DNA from: Pisaster brevispinus
Taxonomy: Eukaryota > Echinodermata > Asteroidea > Forcipulatida > Asteriidae
Direction: 5' to 3'
Assembly (NCBI GenBank): GCA_023634235.1
Contig: JAMKCF010000019.1
Coordinates: 7,953,684-8,017,683, forward strand
Length of the DNA: 64,000 nucleotides
This document shows positions 33,546 to 46,535 of this stretch, piece after piece. Made by a program: the position numbers and the translations under genes. Under the pieces are notes generated by a model that saw only the letters and a program-made list of their open reading frames with translations, was not told the DNA's origin and made no database searches. Each line of letters begins with the position of its first letter. The stretch's first letter is position 1.

Positions 33546-34444
33546 CTGTTGCTCAGTCCCCCGCTCCTCCTCCGTCCGTTGGTTTTTAGACACGCCCTTC
33601 TGGGGTTTCCCCTGGTGAGCGTTGGGCATAATGTCTGTTCCATTAGGAACGGAAGAGCCCCCATTCTGGTGGGGCGAGTGGTTATACTGTGGCGGTGGGT
33701 TCTTCATGCCGCTTGCGGCCACGAAGCCAGGCGGGCAGTCCACTGCCACTTCACGAGGCATTCGCCTCTCCTGCTTAGACGGTTGAGGTTCGGCCTGCAC
33801 AACCATCTCCGGTTCATTCTCTTGGGGTTGCTTGGAGGACTGGGTTAGCTCGTCTAGTTTTTCTAGAGCCAATGGGGTTATCTCTACAGGAGTGACAGCA
33901 CTCCGCTCCAACTTGGGTTCCTCTACCGTTTCCCCTTGTCCGGTATAATCCGGGTACTCGTACGATTTGACACTCTCCGTATCTTCCAAGTTCGGCTCGA
34001 CGGCTGCACTGGTTGTTACAATGTTGACGCCGTTATTTTGCAGTCCAATATCGGGGAGGCTGTCTGTACTACTACTGTATCCCTCATTATGGAATCCGTT
34101 CAGCTTACTGGTATCCACACCCGCGTGCTCGCCGGTCAGTTTCACAGCCCCTATTTTGGGCTCGCCACTTAAGTCCCCGTTCACAAGGGGTGCGTCTAGG
34201 TCTGTGGATAAGCCGTTCTCTACTGCAGAAGGCCCACTAGAGAATCCATCCTCTGTAACACGAGTTGGTTCGGTGAAACCGTTGATCACTTCACCGGAAG
34301 CATTGGTGAGTGGTGGGAGGTTGGACAGGTCAACAGCGTTGACATTGTTGTGCTCAGTGAGTTTGGCGATTTTATTCCGGGCCTGTTGTTCCACGGCGAT
34401 AACGTAGGCCTCTTGTACTTTCTTCTTGTCCTGCTCTGGTTCTC
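33546..34444 (-). CDS. PALS1: PALS1-like gene, large exon: acidic disordered linker with PAR6-binding motif
   Basis: This 899-nt exon is open throughout (about 300 codons), with acceptor TATTACAG and donor GTTAGT. It starts GEPEQDKKKVQEAYVIAV, a charged, probably helical segment ending in EQQARNKIAKL. It continues as low-complexity S/T/N/G/E-rich sequence with no fold signature, as expected of a flexible arm. Near the end (about 33722-33761) lies PREVAVDCPPGF, which matches the conserved N-terminal ECR1 motif of PALS1/Stardust (vertebrate form REMAVDCPG). The adjacent Val-Asp pair of that motif is known to bind the PAR6 PDZ. This ties the Crumbs complex to the PAR complex. An in-frame ATG (34460-34458) sits 14 nt before the acceptor, so an internal promoter could give a short isoform beginning MSNITG. 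Confidence 0.9.
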
Positions 34445-37434
34445 CTGTAATATTAGACATCAAGGAGAAGAAAAAAAACAAAAATCTTATCTCAAAATTC
34501 TTCACATGCATCCGATATTAATGTCAAGTATTACATTTTACCTGATAAAGAAACTCCAGACAGTAGGTAATCAAAAACCATTTCTATCCTGCTATCTAAA
34601 GCTTAAAGAGACCAAAAGCTCTACACAAACCAAGAGCTCCATAAAAGCAAATTCTGCTACACAAATATCCAACATTTTTGTATTTTGACACATGCTCCTC
34701 CTAACAGAGTGTCTTTTCCCCAAGCACCCTTATTGTACACTGTAATCCTGCAAGTTAGTGTTGAGCAGCCTGAGTAATACAATGTTTGAGTCAGGTTTGT
34801 TGTTATAACCCCAAGAATATCTCCCAAACTGTCTGATGTACATTTCAAGAGGGTTAGCTTCAACAACTCTCAACAAAACACCAGAGCAAAAAGAGGAGCC
34901 ACCCGCAGTCAGTTCACCGATGGCGCATGCTTTTGCCATGGTGCATGAAGTGAAGTTCAAAGACAATTTTATTTTTTAATTCCAGGGGAATTTGCTTTGC
35001 AGCTTCTTGAAAGCAAACCAAGGGACTGAAGCAGTAACATTAACTCATAATATGAGCCAGCTAATCAAGCCCTTCTCTGGAATCCTGATGCCCCTTGTCA
35101 TAGAGGTCATCCCAACATGACCCTGAAGTCTTCCATCGAGAGTGACACTGGTCTCTCGCAGTCCATCTCTCTCTAACACCGGAGTCAGATGGGCACAACT
35201 CGTCAAGTCATTGATTGCGGCAGTGAATGAAAAATGAATGAATGAACTCAGTGTTACAACCTACAAACAATCTCCTACTGTACATTCACTTCAATCTTCT
35301 TGTTATCTTCTGAAAATACACCCAGTCAAAACTGAAGTTAGACCTGAAGACCATTTTATGTGTATTACTGCCTTACCGATGGTGAAAACCACACAAACTG
35401 ACATGATGAAATACTACATGTACATAGAGAGATCAAATTCTTTCAAGTATGTGGACTTAGCATCCACCATGGCTGAAGCTAGCTCTTCAACTTCCAAGTG
35501 ACAATATCATGATGCATCACACTACATGAACTTCCCAATCCAAACTACAAAGTACACACATGTTGATGTTAAAAGATGCACTATTCCAATGGGAGAAACC
35601 CTGAGCCAACGACGCTGACGGGACTCAGAATCGTGTTTCACAGCTCTGATGATTCAAACACTCAAACGTCTCCACGGTGTTCACATTCCCAAGAAACGGC
35701 TTGCCCCGAGTCATCGAGAAACCATCAATGAGCTCCAACAACGTCAACAAGTCTGTCCGACGTACGCAGTCGGCTGAAGTTCAGATGGGGGTTTTCAGTG
35801 ATGTTGTTCACAGCTCTGTTCCCAGTGGATCCCAGCCCCAAATTAGTACCAGAAATGAGTAAGATTCCGTTCCAGCCATCTTGCGTGCCAAGACGGGAAC
35901 ATACACTCACTAAAGGGAGGGTGCATTGTAAACATTGGCCATTTTATTCATACAATGTGTAAACTCTCCTGCTGTTGGGGACATTTTCCTGTGAGTTGAT
36001 CAACAATTTGACAAAAAAATCTAAACTGCATTGGTTGTGTATGGTGAACACACAACTGTGCACAGAACTAAACTACACCTTATGTACATTATACTTATAA
36101 AATGTACACTGTGCATTCAACTCTTCACATTGCAGGCTGGTTTATCCATCATTCCTAAATACCTGGGACAGTTTATCCATTCTAATTGGTCGAGAGGAGA
36201 CAACATGGCTGCATATAAACATGCGATACAAACACAGTCGCGGAGGGCTCTCTGTACATATTTCACTGCCCAATTTAAAAGTTGATAGGTCACATATTTG
36301 GCTCACGCAAGTTTGAAATTTGCATGCAATAGTTTGAAACTTAAGCGCGCAAGTTCAGTACTTGTGCGAGGAGCTACTTCGAGCTCAACATTGGTTGAAA
36401 TTCAACGCAGAGTCGAGGCGAGCTGTGGATAAACTGTCAGATTTGTTTTAAACTTTTGGGATGTTTTTAGCGGAGAGGTATTTATGAATGGGATTAAAAG
36501 ATTGGTGACTCGGTCTTAAACAGTCGCCTAAAACCTTGGAGGGTCTAACCTTGCAATAAAGGATCTCGTCTTTATCACACAGCCACGGCTCTGCCGGTTC
36601 AAAACGGCCGTCTAAGACCATCTCGCCACTCTTATATTATTCTCTCATTCAAAACCACACTAAATGATGCTGAATGATTATACAGCTGAGCATAAAACAT
36701 CACCAGTTTTTGTATGGGATTGATTATGCTGTGTCATGTTCCCTATATGCAACAGCAATCACAAGTACTGAGTCTACAGTACACTAAAAAGGGGTCCGAC
36801 TTTTTTCCCCTCCAGACTTGGGTTGGTAAAATTTAATTGAATGAGAGACAGATAGGATGGTCCCCTTCCCTGTAACTCACTCTCTCTCCTTACAACTCAA
36901 CACCCTTGCAAATCCATCACCTTGTTATCCCATCTCAAATATTTCCAAAGGGGGAGAGGGCTCTGGGGAGTCATACAGTCAGCTTGATGAGCATAAATAG
37001 TCTTTTAGTGCAAGAATGCAGCCCGAAATACACATCAATGGTTCAACAACAAGTACATCAGCCTCACACACAATACAGTGCATGTATGTACATGTACAAT
37101 GTACAATGTAGGTGGTTCGTTCAAGGATGAGATTCGACCACATCAACAAAATTCCTGAAGATGGCTTGCAGGCATGAATTTCTCAGAGAGATTTTGAAAA
37201 AAATCCTGAAATTGGGAAAATTCATACACAAACCCATAGTAAAACCTGATGTAGTTTAAACTCTCTCACGATTAAAAAATCTGCAAAAATGCTTGAATAT
37301 TTCTAAGATTCATAATAACAATAAATTCAAGAGTTCAGCTAACTTGCCTGCAACAGACTAATATTATTCGTATTGCAAATGATTTGCATACTTAACATAT
37401 TTTCATTTACAATAGTGAACTCTTGATTAGACCA

Positions 37435-37670
37435 GGGCCAAATGTCATGGCTCTGCTTACCGCCGAATTCTGCGCTTACGGTCACCATTCTCCGCTTACT
37501 GTGCAAGCGCCGAATTTCTGCGCTAGCTTTGTAAGAGAAAAATGCCTAGCAACGTGGATTACGCTTACACACAAGCAAAAACTATCTGCTAACCTGTGAA
37601 ATACGCTTAACGTAAGCAAAGGATTCCCTGCTTCCGTAAGCCCCGATTCTTTGCTTATGGTAATTGGGCC
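37435..37670. mobile_element. MITE-A, long copy
   Basis: GGGCCAAATGTCATGGCTCT, then GCTTACCGCC, is answered by CTTATGGTAATTGGGCC at the right. Internal TCTGCGCTTACGGTCACC and GCGCTAGC-type inverted blocks match 59324-59569 closely. Confidence 0.82.
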
Positions 37671-37744
37671 CACATCACCTTGTTTACAAACATGTATGAA
37701 ATGTAGGTCAATTGTCTAAGTCTTCCAGATTGTTCTTCCTTAAC

Positions 37745-37945
37745 AGTGGTCCGCTGGCCAAATGCCAGTTAAAACCCCTGAGGACCAGTCAAAATTCTCT
37801 CCAAGTGATCCGGCTGGCTAGTCCAGTGTTGAAAAACATCCTTATTTCATTTGAAAAGGACTAGTGAAAAAGCTGATGGTCTAGTGAAATGACAAGCTAA
37901 CTAGTCCTGCTGGCTAGTCACTAAACAATGTTAAGGGAAAACCAT
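37745..37945. repeat. Dispersed repeat R1 (TGGCCAAATGCCAGTT type)
   Basis: GTCCGCTGGCCAAATGCCAG, then TTAAAACCCCTGAGGACCAG, ends with AACTAGTCCTGCTGGCTAGT. A fuller copy lies at 60838-61105. The end (ACTAGTCCTGCTGGCTAGTC) is partly inverted to the start (GTCCGCTGGCCA), suggesting a degenerate TIR element. Confidence 0.7.
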
Positions 37946-40295
37946 GTAAGCACCCAAACTTGCCACATCACTGACAAACAAGGAACAGCGGAATTATCCA
38001 ATATCCCCCTGCTTCAATAATAACCACGCAATAAGCATGTCGCACTAAACCCAGGACGCTCTTAGATTTAACATCTACAGATGCTGTTTCTGTTCACAAG
38101 TGGACGTGGCAGTAAGCCAGGCACTTTGTGCATGATTTCAAACTCTTTCTATCATCTAATGGATTCCTATTCTCAAAGAAACATCAAACTGCCACGGGGG
38201 AAATGGTAACCCTTACTCAAAATGCTAGCTGGAAAAATAAATTTATTACAATCTCTTTCATTATGAACTGAGAAATCCAGTTTCAACTTTCAGACACTTG
38301 GTTCCGACTTACTCTAGTAAACTAGTCTCAATTGCTGAGTTGTGATGCCAAGCGAAAAGTGCCTAGCACAGCCTCAGCCCATACTGGTTCAGTCTGTTCT
38401 CTGAAGTTTGGCTAGACAATTTGTAAGAAGCTTAGGCTACAGACTTCTTGAGGGCATATCATCCTGTAATGTCTACACAATTGGACATGTTGAATTATAA
38501 AGAGTGTGCAGGTCTTGAACTTTGTTCTCGAGTGGCAGGACATTCCCCCCCCCCCCCAACTCACAGTTATTTGTGTGGGGAAAATGTAACATTATTTGTC
38601 AATTTTTGAAAGGGCATCGCTGACAAACCAAGGGTTTTCCACAGCAATTGCAAACAAATATGTTGTGGGTTTAGTTCATGGCGTTTGTATGTAAACAAGC
38701 AAAACATTCTAGGGTATAAACTTGGGGGGGGGGGTTAGAGTAAAATAATAAGGGAACTTGTTGGGCAATGGTTACAAGCAAGAACAGGAAATCTTCACTT
38801 TACAGTACTTTGGCTTCAGTTCACTTAGTTTTTGCTATGGCAAATACAAACACATTGGCATCTACCTGAAGTTGCAAAGCCCAAAACATGCAACATTCCA
38901 GAGCTGCCAACATTTGCATCTTGCAATCAGGGATACCTTGTACAACAATCAGGGAGATATTCGGAACTATATTCAATATAAACAGGGAAACAATTTCCAT
39001 AATTAGGGTGGTTTTCAAATTTGTTCATCAGAACATGAAAAGATTGGTTTATTTTCAGGGAACTTTCTGCAGAATCGGGAAGAGTTGGCAGCTCTGCATG
39101 TGTGCATTTCGGGGCAAGACACTTTTTCCTGAACACATTCTTCAAAACAGTTTCCAACAATTACAGATTTACACACATGTGGTGGCAAAGTCCCTCTCTA
39201 TGCTAGTACCCATACTGCAGGCTCACGGCCTTGGCTGCTATGGCACCAATTGAAACCTCATGAAAAAACCACATGCCACACTTACAATAGTGGAGGAGAA
39301 AGTATTGTCCAACATGAAAAGGGTTATTTGCAAACAGAGTTATAATGGCACTATTATTAATAACACAGGCACGAAGCTCACTTTACCAGCACTACAGACT
39401 ACAGGCCTAAATACTCAATTCAGATGCTACTTGTTGTCTATTTTACTTGAAAAGATAAAAAGAAAATTGTTCTTTTTTGAAAGAATAAGAACTAACCAAC
39501 TCCCATCCTCTAGTTCTTTTAATAAATACTCCCCACAGACAACTACATGAAAAATTCATAGCAATTCGGTTGGTCAAGTATTTCTACCGCCATGCTGAAG
39601 CCAACAAGGTCCGCTTTTGTCTGGAATTTTGTGCATAGTAATTTCTACCTCCAAGCTCCTACAAGGTTTTTATTTTAGTCAGTACACGCGAGTAAACATG
39701 AAACTTGGACATGTACTCGCGCGCGTATGTTTAGTGAAATTTGACAAGTTTGTCTCAGATCCGGGTACTTACAGTTGTAGCTTCTATTTTTAGCATTAGT
39801 GCAGAGTGCCATTGACCAATTAAAGGTATCAACAGGTACCTCTTCTCTTCCACTGTTCCCAACACCAGGTACATGTAACCCTTGCTCTATGATGTAACTG
39901 ATAACCACATCCAGCAATATAATACCAGTCTGAACTCTTTCTCTCATTACACACGCATACCATCTTAATGGTGCCTATTACAAACAATTTACCCTTGGGG
40001 TCAAGTCGCCAGACTTTTAATGCACTATAATTACCTTGACACAAGTGCCCTGAGGAATGTGTCTTCTCAACTTAATAAACACTTAGCCACTACAAAAGTC
40101 ACAGGACAGTCATACAAGAAGGCAGCCTCAAGCTCTATGGTATGATGAAAACAAACAGTGATGTGTATACAGTCATAATAACAGTTTACATACCATGATA
40201 AGTCCCTGTCCTGCAACAGGTTAAATTGGATGGGGCATAAAAGTTGAAGATATTTGTAGCACTTCAAATATAATATTTCTCTTTGACATAGACTT

Positions 40296-40417
40296 ACTCT
40301 CTTAAATTTTTAGACTGAAATTCACTCTATTCGACTGAAACTAGTGACAAAATCATCTGCAGTTGTCACTAGTTTCAATCGATTAGAGTGAATTTCAATC
40401 TAAAATTTTAAGAGAGT
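40296..40417. repeat. 55-bp-arm hairpin, possibly a MITE
   Basis: Arms 40296-40350 and 40363-40417 pair at 51 of 55 positions around a 12-nt loop (AATCATCTGCAG). The arm starts ACTCTCTTAAATTTTTAGAC. Two of the four mismatches become G-U pairs in a minus-strand (PALS1-sense) transcript. Confidence 0.85.
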
Positions 40418-40788
40418 AGTCTAAATGTACACAAACATTCATTTACATGTTACAGTACATGTACATGTACATGTAATGTACCTAGTGAAGAACGCATTTC
40501 AAAAAATGAATGAGGACATGCACAAAATGTACTTACAGTTACATGTAAAGCAGCAGTCAACAGCTTTCACCTTGATTCAACCTATACAACTCAAAGTTGT
40601 TTAATTGTTTATATCTTTGTAATTGTTATCCCTTTTCCCCTGTGTATATTGCGTGTCTGTACCTTTTAGAGAATATTTTTATCGGCAGACTGAACCTTTA
40701 GGTTATAGGAAAATTGACATTTTCCTCCATAGTCTAGCCTTCTCCATATCTATTTTGTGTGTAATTGTTATTGAACTTGTGGAGAGAA

Positions 40789-40791
40789 ATA

Positions 40792-40832
<41 letters not shown>
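40789..40832. repeat. (AAT)n microsatellite, about 15 units
   Basis: This is an uninterrupted AAT run. It may be the relic tail of a SINE, since SINE-S copies end in such runs. Confidence 0.97.
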
Positions 40833-40834
<2 letters not shown>

Positions 40835-41229
40835 TGCAATTTTTTCCTTCTTTTTCCGTGTTGTCACACTTTTCCTGAGTGGTCTTTCCACTCTCTGGAC
40901 ATACTTTGGATCTTCTCAAACTCTTTTCAATAATCCCACATAAATACTCTGAATATAGGAGTCCTATAGGATTCTTCAGACGCTTCACAGTGTCATTTTC
41001 AAACAACTAGTCCCCACCCATTTGTCCAAACCTGGCATAACAAACAAAGATAGAGACTGTCTACATGGAATATAGTCCACGTTGTGTAGCTAAGGGGTTT
41101 TTAGAATTTCAGAGTGTGGGTAAGTTTCCATGTTTATTTTGTGTTTATTGTGAAAAACGTTTCAAATGACAAGGATCTGAGTAATTATAAAACAAATATT
41201 GAATGCAATTTTCTTTTGTTGCAATGTCA

Positions 41230-41390
41230 CAGAATATAATCACAGGCCTTTGATCTTCACTCTTGAAGGGGCACGGCAATTTTCCTCTGGTAGGGGCACT
41301 TCTATGAGGAAAATGTAAATTTGTATTGGAACTTTGCAAAAAGCACCACAGCAAAAGCACAGGGCACCACGGCAATCGCTGCGGGTTGAT
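41230..41390. repeat. Dispersed repeat R3 fragment
   Basis: GAAGGGGCACGGCAATTTTC, then AAAGCACAGGGCACCACGGC, resembles the other R3 fragments. It is weakly conserved. Confidence 0.4.
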
Positions 41391-44300
41391 GTCATTCAAT
41401 ATTACTATTCCAATGGCGTTTCTCTTTTACCCCTGCTGTATGCTTCTTGACACAACAACTTTCACACACACCCACAACAAAAAAGGAAAAAAAACTGCCA
41501 GACATAGGAAACTTGGTTCAGTTTTCAATCGCGCTTGGGAAAAATTGGTCAAGCAAACCAGCTGAGAAAGTAGCATGCCTGAATCCTGACAGGAAAGGTT
41601 ATACCCTGTCCCTACAAAAGTGATGTCCAAGGCCAAGCTCAAGGGAGACAGGGCAGACACAAAAGGAAAGATTTATGTCAAATTTCAACCGATTAATTGA
41701 GATTATTGTGAAACTGAGCTAAATGGTGTCTACTTATTCAAAGTTTCTAGTCTAAACACTGTCCCTCTACTAACCAAACTAGGGTCCTTGGTCTAAACAA
41801 CCTTACCCTTCCTCTCAGACAAACTTCCTGAGAACTCAAGTCCTGAGCCTGATTTCTTTCGGCGTAATTCTTACATCCTTAACTCCTTCTAGTGCTACGC
41901 TGCGACAACCTATGATAAGATGACCTCAGGAATTCCAAACATGAATTATATATTTTTCCCAATCGCTAACAGCAGCCAGGCTGGAAAAGATCCTGTGTGA
42001 GCAGATGTCAAGTCCGGCTAAGTGACAAACGCCCATATTGCATCTGTTTCAATTGATGCAAGCTCAAGTAGTGTCAACGCAATCGGTGTGATTGCGGCAA
42101 GACTTTTCAAATCCTGAAAAATGAGTAGCAATAATCCTCTTGGTGTGGAACGCAAGCTGCTGATTATACAGGATGTTACATGTTAGAGGTTTACAAACTC
42201 CCTCTCATCACTATAAATAGAAGTGTAGAGGTTTGGTCATAACAAGGGCTGTTTTTTCTCCTGCATGTAAAGCATCCTCTTTCAAGGTACCATGGAGCTG
42301 ATCATTGAAATTTAGAACCTGCATCTTTTGATTCTTCCTTCAGTTTTTAAGATTTATTCAAAGGTACAATCAGCTATCTTTCAACATCGGGTCAACACAG
42401 TCCTGAAGAAGTGGACCTCATGCCCAAATAAGAATGCCTCAATAATAAATGTCTCGTCATTTCAGTCGATCCAAACTTACGAGTGATTTGTTGACCTCAT
42501 TCCACAGACACTGCCTCTTTGTTTTCTGGATCATGGCATCTCTAAGTCATGTACATGAATGTCCTCTTTACTACAGCCCTGGACTTTTTGAAGTCCACTC
42601 AACAACACACATGTAGGAACTGTGTACCACAGGGGTCAATATTGGGTCCACATTAAACATGACCACAGGGTAAAATACTTGAGATTATCGTAACTGCTTC
42701 ACGCCACCTCGACCAGTATCACAAAATTCCAAGCTCCTGCCACACAAGTGACTTTTAACTTTTCATCCACCAACTCCTGTCTAGCGTTCCCCTGTCATGA
42801 CAAGTACATAGACTGCTTGTTTTGACCAAAGAGTAAATTGACTGGGCCTGTTATAAATGTACAGACCCTAAAATTACGGTTCTATATAAAGGTTTCAAAT
42901 CTATTCTTACAATTTCCGAAGCTTGCTGAGAAGTGACTCAGACACCAGCATTGAACCAGCCAAATCAAAAGGTAGATCAACAACAACTTACCACAGAAAA
43001 ATATCTCCCGTTATGATGAATGATTAACCACAGTTTTTAATCCAGTAAGTGACTCGAGTTCAAAAGGATGTTTGTGTTTATTTATGTATTTATTGTGTAA
43101 TGTATCATTAACTAGAACGTCATGTTTTCATTTTATGACTGACTTATTTACCCAATTCACCGGACGTCATCATCACAATAATCTTGTCTTCAAAATGCTA
43201 CTTTCTCAAATTTACCGATCATAAAATATTTCTCTGAAGGATTGGTGCTGGTATGAACCCTAACATCATCAGTGAGCTTTCAGATTCCTAATATTAGTAA
43301 AAATCACTTTTTGGGGGGGGGTGTGGTTAAGAACTACAAATCCTGTACTCTTTTTAAAATACTTCTATTGGCGGTTATAACTGGGGAAAAAGTGTAAATA
43401 ATAGTTCAATTATTTTAAATAATCTACTTCCACTGGCAGTATAAATAGGCTTGCGGAATAAAATTATACATCGCATTAAAATTTGACATTAACAGGTGTC
43501 TGACGAACTAGATACACTTGGCAATGAGGAATAAACCACTCATCTCTAGTACAGGATGCTTCAGTTACATGTACGCCTTCATGCCCATCAAATATGGTGA
43601 ACAATAAAAACACTGAACTGCATTCAGCATTTTGAAAGAATGACCCCACTATGTCTATAAGAAAGGACTCGATGAGATGATGTGCATAAACACAACTCAA
43701 CAACACCATTTATGACATGTCCACATATCATGTACATGACATATAGAATTTTTTATATATTTTTATGTGTGCAGTTGAATTCTGACAGATATTCCTTGCG
43801 TGTATATTGTAACAAATGACTGTGTCCAAACATGGTCCAAAAGCTTAACCTACAAACAAACAATTCAATAGCCTAAAATACGTGTACCATACAGTGTGCA
43901 TACAATTTTATACCGTACATGTCGGATTGCCAACCAGTCCACAGTTCATGATTACAGGATTCGATTAGAATGCTCCTTCAATACAAATATTTTTTTTTAA
44001 AACAATACTCACCAAGGGTGCAAGATTTTCCCCAAATAATATGTCAAACGCTTACTCCAAATATCCATAATCCAACATTATGCAGGGAAATTACAAATGT
44101 ACACGGCGCAGTGGTGGTGACATGACGCACATTTGCTTTCCAAGCCTCTGTTGTTTTGACTGTTTCAAACACGATGCTACCCACCAGTATTCCATGCAAT
44201 TATATGCTATACAATCCAACTGAAGGGTGCACGTACACAATGTCGACCCCGAAATACTTTCGAGGTGCATCAGCTATGGGCTGGTCTATTCAATGAGGAC

Positions 44301-46254
44301 CCGTTGGGGGGGAAGAAAAAAAATCAGTGCTACTATAGTGGTTGACTTGTTGTGGGGCACTGCGGATTACTGGCCCCGCTATTGACCGAACCATCCCTAA
44401 TCTCAGAATGTAGTGAAAGGCACCATGACCCCTAATGTACACTAGCATTCCTAGCATTCTTGACCTCTTGGGTGATACCATTCTGCAAACAGGTTGCAAC
44501 AATGGGTGTCCTCTGGGATAGGTAAACACTGGTGAGGTGCGTTGAACCTTTGTGGGCTGCGTACATACATGGCATACTGAACATGCATGAGAGCACAAAA
44601 GCAAAAAGGTGGTTTTTTTATTGGGAATTGTGTGCCATTATGTAAACTGCTTGATCTTTCTGGCTGGAGGTCCATTTTTTGTCAGTGAAAACTGGATAGA
44701 GTGTCATAATGTGGAGTTGTGAATACAGACAGTGAAGCAGTACTGGCTCACTGGAACTGGTTATATCTCCTTGCAGAAACGCTCTTCAGCTTCTAGAAGA
44801 ACTTCTACCATCATGGAGGAATCTACCTCTATGCTTCTACATGTAGGCCTACATGCATTTTAGGGATCACACATAAAAAAATAGAAAAAAAATAAAACCT
44901 TAAAAGTCCACGAACAACCTCAGAGGAAGGAATTAAAGTTGATTACTATTAAAACATCCACTTAAATATCCGACTGCCAAGCTGTCACTTTGTAAAAGTA
45001 GCAATGTTTACAAGCACGCTGCCACTGGGTGGTTGGATAAACTACTTCCCCAGGGATAGCAATGGGAAGTAGTAGTTCTAGTTAAGGCCACCCATTTTTA
45101 CCCTGAAACAAACCGCAGGTTGAATTGTGCTTGCTGACAAGCAATGCTTGTCAAGTGTCACGTCAAACTTTCCCCAAATGTTTCTGTAGTTTTAGGATAT
45201 AAAATCCTGAAACTACAGGCATACATTTGTATAATTCACCCCAAAACCAGGAGCTTTGGACCAATTTACAGCATACTAATTTACACATAATTTACTCAGA
45301 ATATGCCATGATTGCCTCTTCTTTTGCTGTGGTGCCTAACCTTTGTGGAGTTCCAATAAAAAAGTTCATTGTGCATTTTCCTAAAATAACATGCTCATTA
45401 GCAAAGGAAAAATAAAGGTGGCCCTCAAAAACCAAACTCCAATTAGGGAAGTTTTGGAACCACACATACTCAAAAAGCAGATTGAACCACTTGGTTGCAT
45501 AGTTGTCTGTCTAGTCTGTCCACCATACAAACCTTCCAAGTCTTACTCAACCAGGGGCCTTTTCCAAACCTTGGCTTAGGCCCTGACTCTGACTCTGGGT
45601 TCCTTCATCAATGTTGGAGCAGTATGCATTTTGAATGGTGCTTCAATATCAAACAGAGCTTGGAAGCTGGAGCTTGGAAGCTGAAATACCAACTGGCTTA
45701 CTGGGCAGAGTCCTGTCACCCTAAAAAGTAACACAGTCCAGTGTTTTTTTCCCAAACACCTATTTTTTGAAGACTTACTTAGGATTTCAATTCCAAGCCT
45801 CCTCAAAGTTCAGCAAATATGGAGGGAAAAGACTTTTTGGCTCTAGGGGAAAACAAATCTGGTCTAATAAAGTAATAGGCTCTGAAGCTGCAATGCATGA
45901 GGTCTAGCAGAGCTTTTGCGATGTTTACTAGACATATACATGTGTACGTGCATGTATTACCCCTGTCAGTGGTGTGTACATAACTTGTGCAATGACACAA
46001 CAAATACAAAATCACACAAGTAATAAACAGTATGTCACTTAGATGATCTTCCCAACAAGGAAACTCGGCAATGCTCCCACAAGGGAATATAAAAACCAAG
46101 CTGGCAACAGCCAATCTCTCTCATACAAACATTGGTTTAACTCCTACGATTATGAAAAACAATTCTTCACTTTATTATTATAATACTCTCAAAGCAAGAA
46201 TGCAAAAAATGTAAATTTTTTACTTAGCAAATCTGAAACACGTCTGGAGACGTT

Positions 46255-46345
46255 CGGCGCTAAGAGAAAAGAGGAAGGTAACATGGCGGCGAGGCCGCGG
46301 GGCATGGTGGGAAGGCCCCAAGAGGGTGCTGGTGTGTACTTAAAA
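46255..46345 (+). promoter_or_regulatory. GC-rich segment with an ATGGCGGC (YY1-type) motif; candidate promoter
   Basis: AAGGTAACATGGCGGCGAGG, then CCGCGGGGCATGGTGGG, stands out from AT-rich surroundings by CpG density. AACATGGCGGC fits the YY1 motif that in animals often lies just downstream of a transcription start. If read, the ATG opens only a 34-codon frame. It lies antisense to PALS1 inside its largest intron. This is an inference only. Confidence 0.3.
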
Positions 46346-46454
46346 CTCTTAGCGAATCAAACCTGTCGGTTAAGGAAAATGCATTAGTAGTGGCTCTACG
46401 GGTAAGTATAGTGAGGTAGACGACAACACTTTATTCTAGTCATTGTGAAATCTG

Positions 46455-46535
46455 CAGTTAGCTTGGTAGGATTCGAACCCTCAACCTTGGGATTGCAAGT
46501 CCTGCATTCAAACCACTTGACCACGGTGACATCAG
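46455..46535 (-). mobile_element. tRNA-derived SINE fragment (third type)
   Basis: On the minus strand, GTCACCGTGGTCAAGTGGTT (A box) is followed by TGAGGGTTCGAATCCTACCA (B box). This head differs from SINE-S and SINE-N. No body or tail is evident. Confidence 0.6.

Noticed and set aside
33549..34407. Plus-strand frames of 99 and 146 codons opposite the large PALS1 exon.
   Set aside because: They are antisense shadows of a real coding exon; the minus strand carries the conserved motif and phases.
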